Origin: Pleurodeles waltl
Lineage: Eukaryota; Chordata; Amphibia; Caudata; Salamandridae
Length of the DNA: 64,000 nucleotides
Direction: 5' to 3'
Assembly: GCF_031143425.1 (NCBI RefSeq)
Contig: NC_090447.1
Span: 138,031,106 to 138,095,105, forward strand
The translations under genes and the position numbers were made by a program. Of this stretch, positions 20,730 through 32,096 are shown one piece after another (within the stretch, counting starts at the first letter, position 1; every line of letters begins with the position of its first letter). Under the pieces are notes generated by a model. It was not told where the DNA came from and made no database searches. It saw only the letters and a list, made by a program, of their open reading frames with translations.

Positions 20730-21370
20730 CATAGTCGACAACAGAGTTTGTTAAAGTTCTTACTCTTTAAAAATATTTATGCCTTAACTTTTATTTCCAA
20801 ATTCTCCGTGCTCACATGAAACTAGATAATTATAGACGCAGGTTCAGCGCCTTTGTTCGTGAGTAGATTAATATATAACTACGGAGATCACTAACCTAGC
20901 ATGAAATTGACTCTTCACAATGCCTTCTTGATTGAGAGCTGTTTCTTTCTGCTCTAAACGAGAGAGTTTAAACGCATTGGTCACAGCCACGCTTTGAAAG
21001 TGCTCGATTTGGCTAATAAACCGAAGTATTACACTGGGATCATGCCAAGGAGTCCCTGAATTTTCTTCATCTACATCTTGTTTTGATAGTTTTATGATCG
21101 TTATGCTGTTTTAATGATAAATTACGTGGCTTAACCAGTTACACTGAAACTGCATTAATGTGTTCAATCAGTGCATAATACCATATTTCTAAACTGGGTA
21201 ATATGATTAAGTGGAAGTAATGCACTCTGACCTGATGTATATCAGAGTTTTATGAGCTAATTTTGGAACATACTTTTTGAAAATTGGATATACCGAATGC
21301 ATTTCTTAAAATAAGAAGTCATAGCCCGACTAACCTGCTGTGATACTATTATCTCAGTGTATATGTCATA
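20730..21370. other. Unassigned AT-rich stretch
   Basis: No frame, terminus or repeat recognised. Confidence 0.4.
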
Positions 21371-21377
21371 GCCAAAC

Positions 21378-22500
21378 ACAGTGGCGGCTGCCACAAATTC
21401 CAGGGGGAGGGGCGGGAGGGGAGAAGGATGGGGGGAATAATAATTAAAAAAACATACCTGTTCTCATCACCGTCATCTACCGCCTCCCTCCTCTGTTCTT
21501 CTTCTGGTTTTCAAGCATTCACTGGGACACCAGCACAGGCTCTGCAATAATTCTGGTGCTGCTCTCATGCTAAACCTAGCATGGCAGCAGCACCATGATT
21601 GGTCTGAGTTGCTTGTTCTGCCGCAATTTGCGTATGTGTGTTTGGCCGGCCTGAGACAGCCAGCCAAACACACATGCGCACATAGAAGTGTATTCTTCCT
21701 CCCCCTTCCTGTGGCCCAGTCCCACTCCTCCCTTCACATGCTACTGGCTAAGCCAGGAGCTGAAAAATTAAACAATAATGACATAGGGGGTCATTCTGAC
21801 CCCCGCCGGCGGCGGAAGCCGCCAGCCTGGCTGGAACCGCCAGAAGACCGTACCGCGGTCAAAAGACCGCGGCGGTCATTCTGACTTTCCCGCTGGGCTG
21901 GCGGGCGACCGCCAAAAGGCCGCCCGCCCGCCCAGCGGGAAAGCACCAGCAACGAGGATGCCGGCTCCGAATGGAGCCGGCGGAGTTGCTGGTGTGCGAC
22001 GGGTGCAGTTGCACCCGTCGCGATTTTGAGTGTCTGCCAAGCAGACACTGAAAATCTCAATGGGGCCCTGTTAGGGGGCCCCTGCAGTGCCCATGCCAGT
22101 GGCATGGGCACTGCAGGGGCCCCCAGGGGCCCCACGACACCCGTTCCCGCCATCCTGTTTCTGGCGGTGAAAACCGCCAGAAACAGGATGGCGGGAAGGG
22201 GGTCGGAATCCCCATGGCGGCGCTGCTTGCAGCGCCGCCGTGGAGGATTCCCTGGGGCAGCGGGAAACCGCTGGTTTCCCTTTTCTGACCGCGGCCTTAC
22301 CGCCGCGGTCAGAATTGCCCCAGAAGCACCGTCAGCCTGTTGGCGGTGCTTCCGCAGCACTCTGCCCTGGCAGTTTTCAACCGCCAGGGTCAGAATGACC
22401 GCCATATTGTTTTATTTTTCAGCTCCTGGCTTATCCAGGGGAGGTGACGCTCCTTTGCCATTGCGAAGGAGAAACTTCTGGCCAACATGTTTTTTTTGTA
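21378..22500. mobile_element. Palindromic element carrying MITE copy 3 at its apex
   Basis: 21746-21777 and 22405-22436 are inverted copies (30 of 32 bases, core AAGCCAGGAGCTGAAAAAT) separated only by the MITE. Before insertion this was a hairpin with an AT-rich tip. The outer limits are approximate: 21378 begins a CAGTGGCGGCTGCC motif, and I cannot see a matching right end. Confidence 0.5.
21786..22403. mobile_element. Hairpin-chain MITE, copy 3 (618 bp)
   Basis: Starts GGGGGTCATTCTGAC, ends as the reverse complement of GGCGGTCATTCTGAC, ATA duplicated (21783-21785, 22404-22406). Contains the 25-bp pair at 22074-22124 with the G-C variant, AGTGTCTGC..GCAGACACT, GCGACGGGTGC..GCACCCGTCGC, GAACCGCCAG-type TIR-proximal arms and the CTTTCCCGCTGGGC..GCCCAGCGGGAAAG pair. 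Same orientation as copy 2. No coding capacity. Confidence 0.92.
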
Positions 22501-22837
22501 GCCACAAATATGCATGTGAAAAGTGGCCAAATGTTGTTACATCTATTCACCGGGTGCACAGGTGTTCTATGTTATAAAAACTCCTTCTCTCCAAATTGAT
22601 TTTATTGATCACAATCAATAAAAATCCATATTTTCATATTCCCTAGCCCATCAAAGTACCCTCCACCTTCTCCTTAACTCCTCCCAAATGGATTGTATAA
22701 AAAGTAGAAGTACTGAAACAAATTGTGATTGTAGTAATTTTCACTATTATCATTACCTGACCAACAGGTGAGTTTTCAGTCCATGAAAAAAGTTGTGTAA
22801 TAGAAATCAAATATTTCTCCTATAGTTATCTGCAAAT

Positions 22838-23323
22838 GTTATGTTATGTGTATTTGTATAGCACACTAGTCACCTGTGAGGGTATACAGGCATTTTGCAA
22901 GTGGTGGACAGCTAACTCAGAGTCAGGTTAATCGAAGAACCTGGTCTTCAGCTTCTTGCAGGCCTTGAGAAGTGATGAGGAGGCTCCGATGTAGTGAGGA
23001 AGGTTATTCCATGCTTTGGTGGAGAGGAATGAGGAAACGTGGCCTATGGTGTTTGTTTGGCAATGCAGGGTATGCGTGCTAGTGAAATTCCAGCTGAGTG
23101 GAGTTGCATTGGAGGTGTGTAGAAGTGTATGGGGCTGTTGAGGTATGCGGGCCAGTGTTGTGTAGTGCTTTGAATGTATGTGTGAGACCAGGTTGAATTA
23201 GGTGTGTTTGTGTATTGGGAGCCAGTGCAGTTCTCTGAGGTGTTGGGTGATGTGGGGGCAATGAGATAGGTTAAGAATGTGTCTTGTTGTGGTGTTTTGG
23301 ATAGTCTGGAGCCAGTTCATGCG
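22838..23323 (-). mobile_element. CR1/L2-like LINE, 3' part (left of LTR)
   Basis: - strand frame at 23198-23323 gives NWLQTIQNTT.. LNL.. HITQHLRELHWLPI, the conserved post-RT block of CR1/L2-type LINEs. The left end carries the motif GTCACCTGTGAGGG shared (as CTCACCTGTGAGGG) with the LINE tail at 51648, i.e. the element's 3' terminus. It continues at 25230. Confidence 0.8.
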
Positions 23324-25229
23324 TGTTAGACCTGACAGCCTTAGGGTGGTCACCCCTAACTTTTTGTCTGCCTCCCTCCACTTTTTAGATACTCTTTTTG
23401 CTGGTTTTAAATACTCTGCACAGTTTACCACTGCTAACCAGTGCTAAAGTGAAATGCTTTCTACCTCTATACATGGTAACATTGGACCATACCCAATTGG
23501 ACTATTTAATTTACTTGTACGTCCCTAGTAGGCTGCACTATATGTGCCTAGGGCCTGTAGATTAAATGCTACTAGTGGGCCTGCAGCACTGATTGTGCCA
23601 TCCACTTAAGTAGCCCATTAAGCTTCTCTCAGGCCTGCCATTGCAAGGCCTGTGTGTGCAGTGTTACTGCCAATTCGACTTGGCATTTAAAAGTACTTGC
23701 CAAGCCTAAAACACCCCTACGTATAAGACACCCCCAAGGTATGCCCTAGGTAACCCATAGAGCAGGGTGCTGTGTAGCAAAAGGCAGGACATGTAACTGG
23801 CTGGGTTTAATTGACAGCTCCCGTGTGCATTCACTCAGGCACACCCAAAACACAGGATGCTCAGCCTCACTTGCATACATTTGCATTTTGAATGGGTCTT
23901 CCTGGGCTCGGAGGGTGGAGGGCCTGAAACTTGCATGTCAAAGGACAGGAGCCTGCTCTCACACGAAGGACTGCCACACCCACTACTGGGACCCTGGCAG
24001 ACAGGATTGAACTTTGTGCATTTCTAAGCCACTCTTTGAAGTCTCCCCCACTTCAAAGGCACATTTGGGTATTTAAACAGGGTCTCTGCCCCTACCAACT
24101 CAGACACTTCGTGGAGAAGAAACTTGAACCAGAACCTGCATCCTGCCAAGAAGAACTGTCTGACTGCCCAAAGGACTCACCTGTCTGCTTTCGGTGAAGG
24201 ACTGGTGCCTTGCTGTTGCCCTGCTTCCTTGCTGCTCTCTGACTGTGGTGAAGAAGTGCTCTCTAAGAGCTTGGATAGAGCTTGCCTCCTGTTCCCTGAA
24301 GTCCAAGGAAAAAAAAGACTTCATCTCTACAAGAAGGACTCATTGTGCAGCGAAATTCTACGCACAGCCTGCCACAAACGACACACAGCCTGCACCATGG
24401 TAACGAATTTACTGCATGCTGAACTGGAATGACGCAGCCCAACTTCGCAACGAGAAGATCGACGCAGTGCCAGCATAGCGACCAGAAATTCGGCGCAAGG
24501 CCCACCGGGTCAACGCACAGCCGAGCTGGAATGACGCAGCCCAACTCCCAGAGAGGAATTGACGCAGCGCCTCCCGGGCGGTAGAAAATTCGACGCAACC
24601 CCCACCGAATCAACGCAGCTCCTGTGACTTCATCCTGCCAGTGCAGGAAATCCACACATCGTTCCCGGGGCATCCGAAAACCCCGCAACCCGAAGATGAT
24701 CCACGACCGAGCACTGGAAATCAACGCACAGCTGTCTCTGCATGAAAACTAAATGACACATTGTCATGTGCAGCCCGAGAAATAGATGCACACCCCTTTG
24801 TTTCCACTCATCTCCTCCTCTGCGGTTCTTTGCGAAGATTTTGCACGTGAACCAGGTACTTTGTGCTTGAAAGAGACTTTGATTGCTTTTAAAAGACTTA
24901 AGACACTTTATATCACTTTTACAGTGATATCTCACCATATACTTATTGCATTTTAATCGTTTTGACCTGCATCTTATCAGATAAATATTATATATTTTTC
25001 TAAACAATGTGTGGTGGATTTCTGTGGCGCTACATGGTATAATTGTATGATTTATTGCACAAATACTTTACACATTGCCTTCTAAGTTAAGCCTGACTGC
25101 TCAGTGCCAAGTTACCAGAGGGTGGGCACAGGATAATTTGGATTGTGTGTGACTTACCCTTACTAGAGTGAGGGCCCTTGCTTAGACAGGGGGTAACCTG
25201 GCTGCCAACCAAAGACCTAATTTCTAACA
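23324..25229 (+). mobile_element. Solo LTR, family TGTTAG..CTAACA, copy 1 (1.9 kb)
   Basis: Begins TGTTAGACCTGACAGCC and ends TTTCTAACA, with TG..CA-type inverted termini. It closely parallels 33623-35565 over its whole length. It sits in a LINE reading frame: joining the flanks restores LINE residues ENL then MNWLQTIQN. The implied 5-bp duplication is ATTAG on the right and ATGCG (3 of 5) on the left. No internal gag-pol. Short frames inside match nothing I know. Contains LTR-type signals (TATAAA-poor, A/T-rich 3' third) but no assigned promoter. Confidence 0.85.
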
Positions 25230-27485
25230 ATTAGATTCTCAGTGATTTGTGCACAGAGTGAGTTGACAAAATCAAGTCTGCTGGCGATCAGGGTCTATGT
25301 AATCATTCTCCTTGTGATCTTGGGAAACCATTTGAAGATTTTTGTAGCATCCTCAGGATGTGGAAGCAGGCAGAGGTCACTGCATGTTCTTGGGCTGACA
25401 TGAGGAGTTTGTCATCTAGGATGATTTAGAGATTTTTTGCACGATTAGTGGGGTGAGGGAGGTGGAGGGTCTGAGGTTATTAGGCCACCAGGTATTTTTC
25501 CAGGTGGAGGTTTTCACTCCGAAGATCATTACTTCAGTTTTATCCATGTTCAGTTTTAGGCAGCTGGTTTTCATCCATGTGGCTACCACTGCCATGCATG
25601 TTGCAAAGTTGTTTTTTGTAGTGAGCTTCTTGTCTGACAGGGAGATTGCATAGGGGAGTATGTTGATGTTGTTTTATCTGATGAGGTCCACTAGCATAGC
25701 CATGTAGGTGTTGAATAACATAGTGCTAAGGGATCATCCTTGTCAGACTCCACCAATGAGATTCTTTGCCTTTGATGTGCAGGGTGGCAGGTTGACTATT
25801 TGTATTCTTCCTGTGAGGATGGAACACATCCAGTGAGGGCTGATTGTTGTATGCCTGTCTTGTGCAGTCTTCTGATCTGGGTGGAGTGGGAGACTGTGTT
25901 GAAAGCTGCAGAGAGTTTGAACAATATAAGAGGTGCTGTGCCTTCATGGTCTATGATCATCCCTATGTCATCAGTTGCTGAGATAAGGGCGGTCTCATGC
26001 TGTAGTTTACCTAGAAACCTGATTGCATGTTGTCAAGGAGCTGGTGTGCATTCTGGTGGTGAGAGATTTGCTTGTTTATGGCTTTTTCCTTCACTTTGGT
26101 TGGGTAGAGTAGAATAGAGATGGAGCAGTAGTTAACTAGCTGTGTGGGGTCTGAAGAGGGTTTCCTTAGCAGTGTGTTGACCATCAAGTATATCTGGACC
26201 TCTGGAAACATCTTGAAAGTGATGGAGGTGTCCATGATGATGATAGAGTTGGCTTGCATGTAATAAATGTGGTGAGAACAGGAGTCTGTATTTCTTATTT
26301 ATTATTCATTGGGCATTTGTTAGTAGGCTTAAGGTGAGGGCATAAGGGTTTGACTGTGGCTTGAATTTGTAGTATATGGCCTTGATTTTGTCACGGAAGA
26401 ATTCCAAGAGTTGATCACATACTCCTGCGAGGGGGTGATGCAGTTAGTGGTGGTGAATGGTGAAGTGAAGTCCTTGAGGATCACAAATATTTCTTTTCCA
26501 CTGTTAGAGCAGTTGTCTATGTGCTCTGCAAAGCCCTTTTTTCATTTCATTGTTATGATAGCATCTCAGGGCTGTTTTATATGTCATTTTTTGTTTCCTA
26601 GGTGGTTCATTCTCCATTTTCTTTCCAGCTGTATGCAGTGTTGCTTTGAAGTGTGGAGTTCCTCCATGTACTTGCTGGCCTGTTTCTATACTCTTCTCTG
26701 TGTGTTGAGTTTACAGGGTGTCAGGGAATTTGTGAATTGTGTGATTCAATCATCCAGATGTTTGATGCTGCTATTTAGGTAATTGGTGGAGGTTGGTTGA
26801 TTCAGGTGCTGGGTGCATGCCAAGTTGGATTCCTGGATTCTGCTCCAACTGCATTTAACCAGATTTGTGATGGTGGGTCTTATTTGGTAGGGCATTAGAA
26901 TGAGGAATTGTATGATGGTGTGGTTGGTCGAGGTGAGTGTCATGGTTGTGATTTCAGTGGAGCTGAAGGCAGTGAATATCAGGTCAAAGGTCAGGTGAAG
27001 TGTGTGTGTTTGGTGATGTGTTGTGTCAGTCCTGGGTTCTCTAGGCTATCAACGAGTCTGGTAGTGTTAGGGTCACTCTCCTCTTCGAGGTGGAAGTTGA
27101 AATCTCCTAGTAGGATGTAGTTGCTGGAGTCGATGGTGAAGGGGCAATAAAGTCAGCAATACTGTCTGCTAAAGTGCTCTTGGGACGGAGTAGTCATATA
27201 TGAGGGTTCCACCTAGAATGTATGTTGAAGACGTCTGTAGCTTGAAGTGCTGATGCTCCAAATCTGCACTGTAGACACTGCAGTATTGTGGCTTGCTCAG
27301 ATGCTGCTAGATCTTGGCCCTGTCGTTAACTGGAAAGTGCTCTGGCACTTGATGTTTAGACGTCTGAGGCTCAGAATATTGGAAGTTTGCATTGGATCTC
27401 TATCACTCCCATTTGGATTTCTTCTGTGCATGCAGCTTTTTGCATCTGCCTACAATGCTGGGGTTCTGTCCTTTTGTGGCAACTA
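25230..27485 (-). pseudogene. CR1/L2-like LINE ORF2 (endonuclease and RT), broken
   Basis: Read on the - strand from 27485: endonuclease piece LLGDFNFHLEEESDPNTTR near 27060-27120, a linker, then RT: KPSSDPTQLVNYCSISILLYP, KVKEKAINKQI, AHQLLDNMQSGF (26010-26200), GTAPLILFKLSAAFNT-like residues near 25900, GIQ.. near 25850, and TSRLDFVNSL-type residues near 25260 just before the LTR. CR1/L2-type elements encode one APE endonuclease-RT protein. Multiple stops and frameshifts. The family assignment is from motif style; L2 and CR1 cannot be separated by eye. Confidence 0.8.
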
Positions 27486-28122
27486 ATAACCAGTCTCTCT
27501 CAATGACACCACATACTAGCACTAGGTTTAAAACCTATAATACAATGTAGTGCCCCAGGCACTGTTACAGAGTCATAATTAAACTGCCCTAAAAGCTGAG
27601 GATTTGTTTAATTAATGGCACGCTTATGGAAGAACATTTGTGGCATCATTATTGTGAGTAGAATCATGGGCCTGGCCAGCAAACACACAGCCATTAATGA
27701 TTGCAAAGAAAGTACATAGCTCCTTGCTTCGAACCAGGCAACTTAAAACAGTCAGGCAGAAATATGGCCAATCATAGAGGAGCATGTTAATTTGTAGTAA
27801 TCATATACAATAATTAGTATAGAACACTGAAAATGTGGTACCTAAAAAGTTCAATATCTGAAGTGCTGTGGACCGAAGTTTGACTTTATTTACAATTCAA
27901 CATTTTGAATAGGCCATTCTAAATTTAAATACCATATAACTATTCCAAAGAACAGCTGGTGCTGGTGCTATAATTAAAGGAGGGTCACCACATTTTTGGT
28001 GGGCAGGAGTGGCTTGTGAGTGAGGATGAACTTTACGAAAAGAGAGTGAATGTTACAAAATTGGAAAGCCACTATTCAAGGCTTTAATGTGCTAATGCAT
28101 GCAAACATAGGCATGAACAAAT
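27486..28122. other. Unassigned stretch
   Basis: No coding signal, terminus or repeat recognised. Confidence 0.4.
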
Positions 28123-28125
28123 TGT

Positions 28126-28683
28126 GGGGGTCATTCTAACCCTGGCGGTCGGCGACCGCCAGGGCTAAAATGACAGAAGTACCGCAAACAGGCTGGCGGT
28201 GCTCGCGCGGTCAGAAAAGGGCAACCGGCGGTTTCCCGCCGGTTTACCCCTGGCCCAGGGAATCCAGCGCCGCCATGGGGATTCCGACCCCCTTACCGCC
28301 ATCCTGTTCCTGGCGGTTTTCACCGCCAGGAACAGGATGGCGGTAACGGGTGTCATGGGGCCCCTGGGGGCCCCTGCAGTGCCCATGCCACTGGCATGGG
28401 CACTGCAGGGGCCCCCTAACAGGGCCCCACTAAGATTTTCAGTGTCTGCAAAGCAGACACTGAAAATCGCGACGGGTGCCACTGCACCCGTCGCACCCCT
28501 TCGACACCGCCGGCTCCATTCGGAGCCGGCATCCTCGTAGAAGGGGGTTTCCCGCTGGGCCGGCGGACGGCCTTCTGGCAGTCGCCCACCGGCCCAGCGG
28601 GAAAGCCAGAATGGCCGCCGCGGTCTTTTGACCGCAGTGCGGTCATTCGGCGGTTCCCGCTTGCCAATGTAGGAATGACCCCC
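28126..28683. mobile_element. Hairpin-chain MITE, copy 4 (558 bp)
   Basis: Starts GGGGGTCATTCTAAC and ends as the reverse complement of GGGGGTCATTCCTAC, with TGT duplicated (28123-28125, 28684-28686). Same orientation as copy 1. 25-bp perfect pair at 28366-28416 with the G-C variant, GATTTTCAGTGTCTGC..complement near 28435-28469 (16-bp arms), and AACCGGCGG..CCGCCGGTT near 28221-28241. No coding capacity. Confidence 0.92.
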
Positions 28684-28686
28684 TGT

Positions 28687-30827
28687 ATTTTTAGTGTTTG
28701 GTGCAGTAAATTGAGACCTACTTGCTTTGGAAAATGATTCTCCTGTCTTCTTAGGGGTCTATTCTCCAGTAGTTCAGAGATAAACTTGCAAATCAGTACA
28801 TGCAAAAACTAGGCTATACAAAACATTATGCTGACTGTATTATAATTGACACATCAGATTTCCAGTTCTACATATTATTTATAAACATGACCCTTATATC
28901 TGTTTAATGCTTCAGTTGAAGGATTTTACAGAAGTTTAAAATAGAATGACTAATGAATTGAATGTGATTCTGTTAGTTGTTTTGAACATGGAAAATCGTT
29001 TTTTATGAAGTAGAACTGCACCTCAAACAGTTTTAGGTAAAGTATTTAAATATTGACTAAATGTAAACGATATTCTAAAGACTGCCAGGTCAAGTTTATA
29101 GCCTCAGACTGGGAGACTTTCTTAATTAAGGTAAGGACATTTTGGGCCTCTTGAATGAGCGTGTGTGTATAACAAACATTCTCAATTGCTTTCTAGGCAT
29201 TATTGAAACATCTCGGTTCAGTGTGAAATTTGGGGCTGCAATAACAAACGTCCTGGTTCTGTGTTTGACTGACTGACCAATCACACCTATACATCGTGGT
29301 TCACCTAAAGGTCACTGCAAACTGTTTGAAGAGAGTACTCTATAACAAAACTAAGAATATGGCTTCTTGACCACATTGAGCATGAACATCATAGAGTACA
29401 TTTCATAGTGTGAACAAATAGAACTAGTATGCCATTCAAAAGCAGATGTAGAACCAACTGATGAGTGACTGATAAAATAGAAAACATTTCAGAAATTGAC
29501 GTACATTTCCTGAGAAAACACATGAAAATACTGGGTACATTGTTAGTGGATAACCTTAAAATGTGGGCAGGTCACCATATTTGTGACATCACCAGACTGG
29601 AGCATGAACATTTATCTATCATTTCCTAAAGTGAAGAGAGAAAACCAAACTGAACAAAGCTACACATGCCATATGAATACTTCACATTATAGTCTACATT
29701 CAAAAGGAGTAGGGTCATAACATGAACATCCACTTAGAATCACAGTCAGGACTGAATTGCAGTGTTGGAATGGGTATTATTTACTAGTGAGCCCTTTCGG
29801 CAGCTCCTTATTTATAGAAACTTTTGATAATAAAACAGCGCAGTCAATGTTGTTAAAGTCATAGCTCCCTATTATCTCCTTAAAACACTAGGCAACTTGT
29901 AAACTTACCCAAACTTGCAGTACCTTCGCTTTCCTGCAATTTTGTTTTCTGCCTTCACACACTGATGCTTTGGCAGTGGCTTGACGGTGCATGTGTTGTC
30001 AACCCTACCCCACTTTAGGTAAGACACAGCTTCATGGACTTCCTTACTCCCAAAGGTAGTCCTCAGCTTCTTGGAGTAACAGAAAACAGGCGGGTGTTTC
30101 ACACCTCCTCTACAGGATCTTGCTTAGAGAATTGTTGAGGTGTCAGAATTCAGACAGGCTGGTCAGAGAAACTATTACTCTTGCAGTGTATTGATAAGGG
30201 GTGCCATCCCTAATTACGAGAATCAGTACAAGCACAAACCAGTATGTTGCAATCAATAATGTTTACTATCTGCAGAACTAATCAGATCATGCATTCAGTA
30301 TGATGATGGAACGCTCAGGAACCATGAATGCTATCAAAGTGACAAATATTTTGACCTAATGCATTCATCACACATGGCTAACCAATTAGTTTGGAACTTC
30401 CCATTTGCCTTGTACATCAAATTATTGTTTCATACATTTCGGTGCTGCAGTGTTGCTGTGAACTGGAAAGTTTTAAGGTGAATGGCCCTTTGTAAACCAT
30501 GTCCCTAAAGTTATTGTTTTTCCCAATTAGGGAGAGTAGACAAATGTCACTTACTGGCAATGCAAAGGAGCCCATTTAGGTCCTCTCACTTAGAGCCCCC
30601 ACATGGAGCCAAGAACAATGCTTTCATTGGAAGAATTTTGAAGTTTTAGTGTCTATTACCTTAAAACACCATTTGCAAAGAAACAAAGACTTTAGCAAGG
30701 TTGAGCTGTAGAAAGCAAGAATGGAGCGAATAATGAACAAATAGAAATTATCCTGATCCTGTAGAACAGCATTGAACAGCAGGCATTTTACACACACACA
30801 AAATAATTGTTTTGCACAAATGAAGCC
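28687..30827. other. Unassigned AT-rich stretch (2.1 kb)
   Basis: Scanned on both strands. No frame over 70 codons, no repeat termini, no tandem array. It may be unique or very old repeat sequence. Confidence 0.45.
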
Positions 30828-32096
30828 TGCTAGACCTCATTTTTACTGGCTTTAGGATTCTGGGCACTTTACCACAGGTGATCAGTGCTAAAGTGCAGGT
30901 GTGCTGTACTCTGAACATGCTGATATTGATTTATCCACAACTGGTTGTGTTTAATTTGCTTGTACGTCCCTAGGAAAGTGTGCTACATGTGCCCAGGGCC
31001 TGTAAATTAAATGCTAGTCATGGGCCTGCAGCATGACTGTGACACCCACAACAGTAGCCCCTTCAACATGTCTCAGGCCTGCCACTGCACAGCCTGTGTG
31101 TGCAGTTGTTTTGACCTGGCAAGTGCATTCTCTCTTCAGGCCCAAACCTTCCTATTTAGTTAGCCCCAAGGGCAGGGTGCAGTGTATTTAAAAGGTTGGG
31201 TATGTACTTGTAAGCATAACAGGTCCTGGTAGTGAAAAACAGCTACATTTGTTTTATACTGCAGCAAAGCCTAGCTCTCTCATAGGTTACCTAGAAGCAT
31301 TCTTCAAGTGTTACTTCAAATAGGTAAGAGATAGACATTTAGAGTTTAATGTCTCTGGGCTCGGAATTTAAAGTCACAACATATGGTTAAGTCTGATTTT
31401 AAATTGTAAGTCTGAAAATGCCACTCTTGGAAAGTTAGCATTTTTTTACTTTAACCATTCTGTGCCTCTGCCTATCTCTAATGTCTAGTGTAGATGACAG
31501 TTAGTCTTTGTGCATTCCATCTAGACAGTCACACACAAAATAAGCTTGGGTGTGACATTTGCATCCCGATGGCCTATCACCAGAGTGATGGGTCTTCCTG
31601 GGCTACATGGGAGGTATAGTTTAGCCTCTCCCCACACAAGGGGATGCATAACCCCCTGTAGAGGATCTGGAGACAGAGAAGAAAGAATGGGGCCCTTGTG
31701 CACTTCAAAGGCCTCTCTTTGAAGTGTCCCTCACTTCAAAGGCCCAACTGGGTATAGGTACTGAATCCCAGGCTCCACCAAATCAGAACTTTGATGGAAC
31801 TAAGGACATTCTGCCTTCGACGCATAACCTTGGACTGCAGGAGAAACTGCCATTTTGCTAACTGCTCTGCTATATTGGTCTGCTGCTTCTTGCTTGGGAG
31901 TGAGAAGGACGGGTCCTGCTCTGTAATTCTTGAAGCCAAATTTCTCTAATGGCTTGCTGGCCTGCCCCCTGTTCTGCAGTCTCAGGGACAACAAAGACTA
32001 CCTGCAACTCTCCTGGTGCTGCTGGACTCTGCCATCTGTGAGTCCTAACATTCCCTGAGGTACCCTCCTTGCCAACTAGAGACCCAATTTCTAACA
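30828..32096 (+). mobile_element. Solo LTR, same family, shorter variant (1.27 kb)
   Basis: Begins TGCTAGACC and ends TTTCTAACA. Shares with copies 1 and 2 the blocks GGCCTGTAAATTAAATGCTA, GTCTCAGGCCTGCCA and the CACTTCAAAGGC motif. Flanks AAGCC and AACCC agree at 4 of 5 positions, consistent with a 5-bp duplication. It lacks about 0.65 kb relative to the others, mainly the GACGCA-rich middle. Confidence 0.7.

Noticed and set aside
24263..25007. 125-153 codon - strand frames inside the LTR, repeated at 34677-35214
   Set aside because: Both copies show frames here because the LTR is repeated; no domain, and the frames differ by indels, so not a conserved gene.
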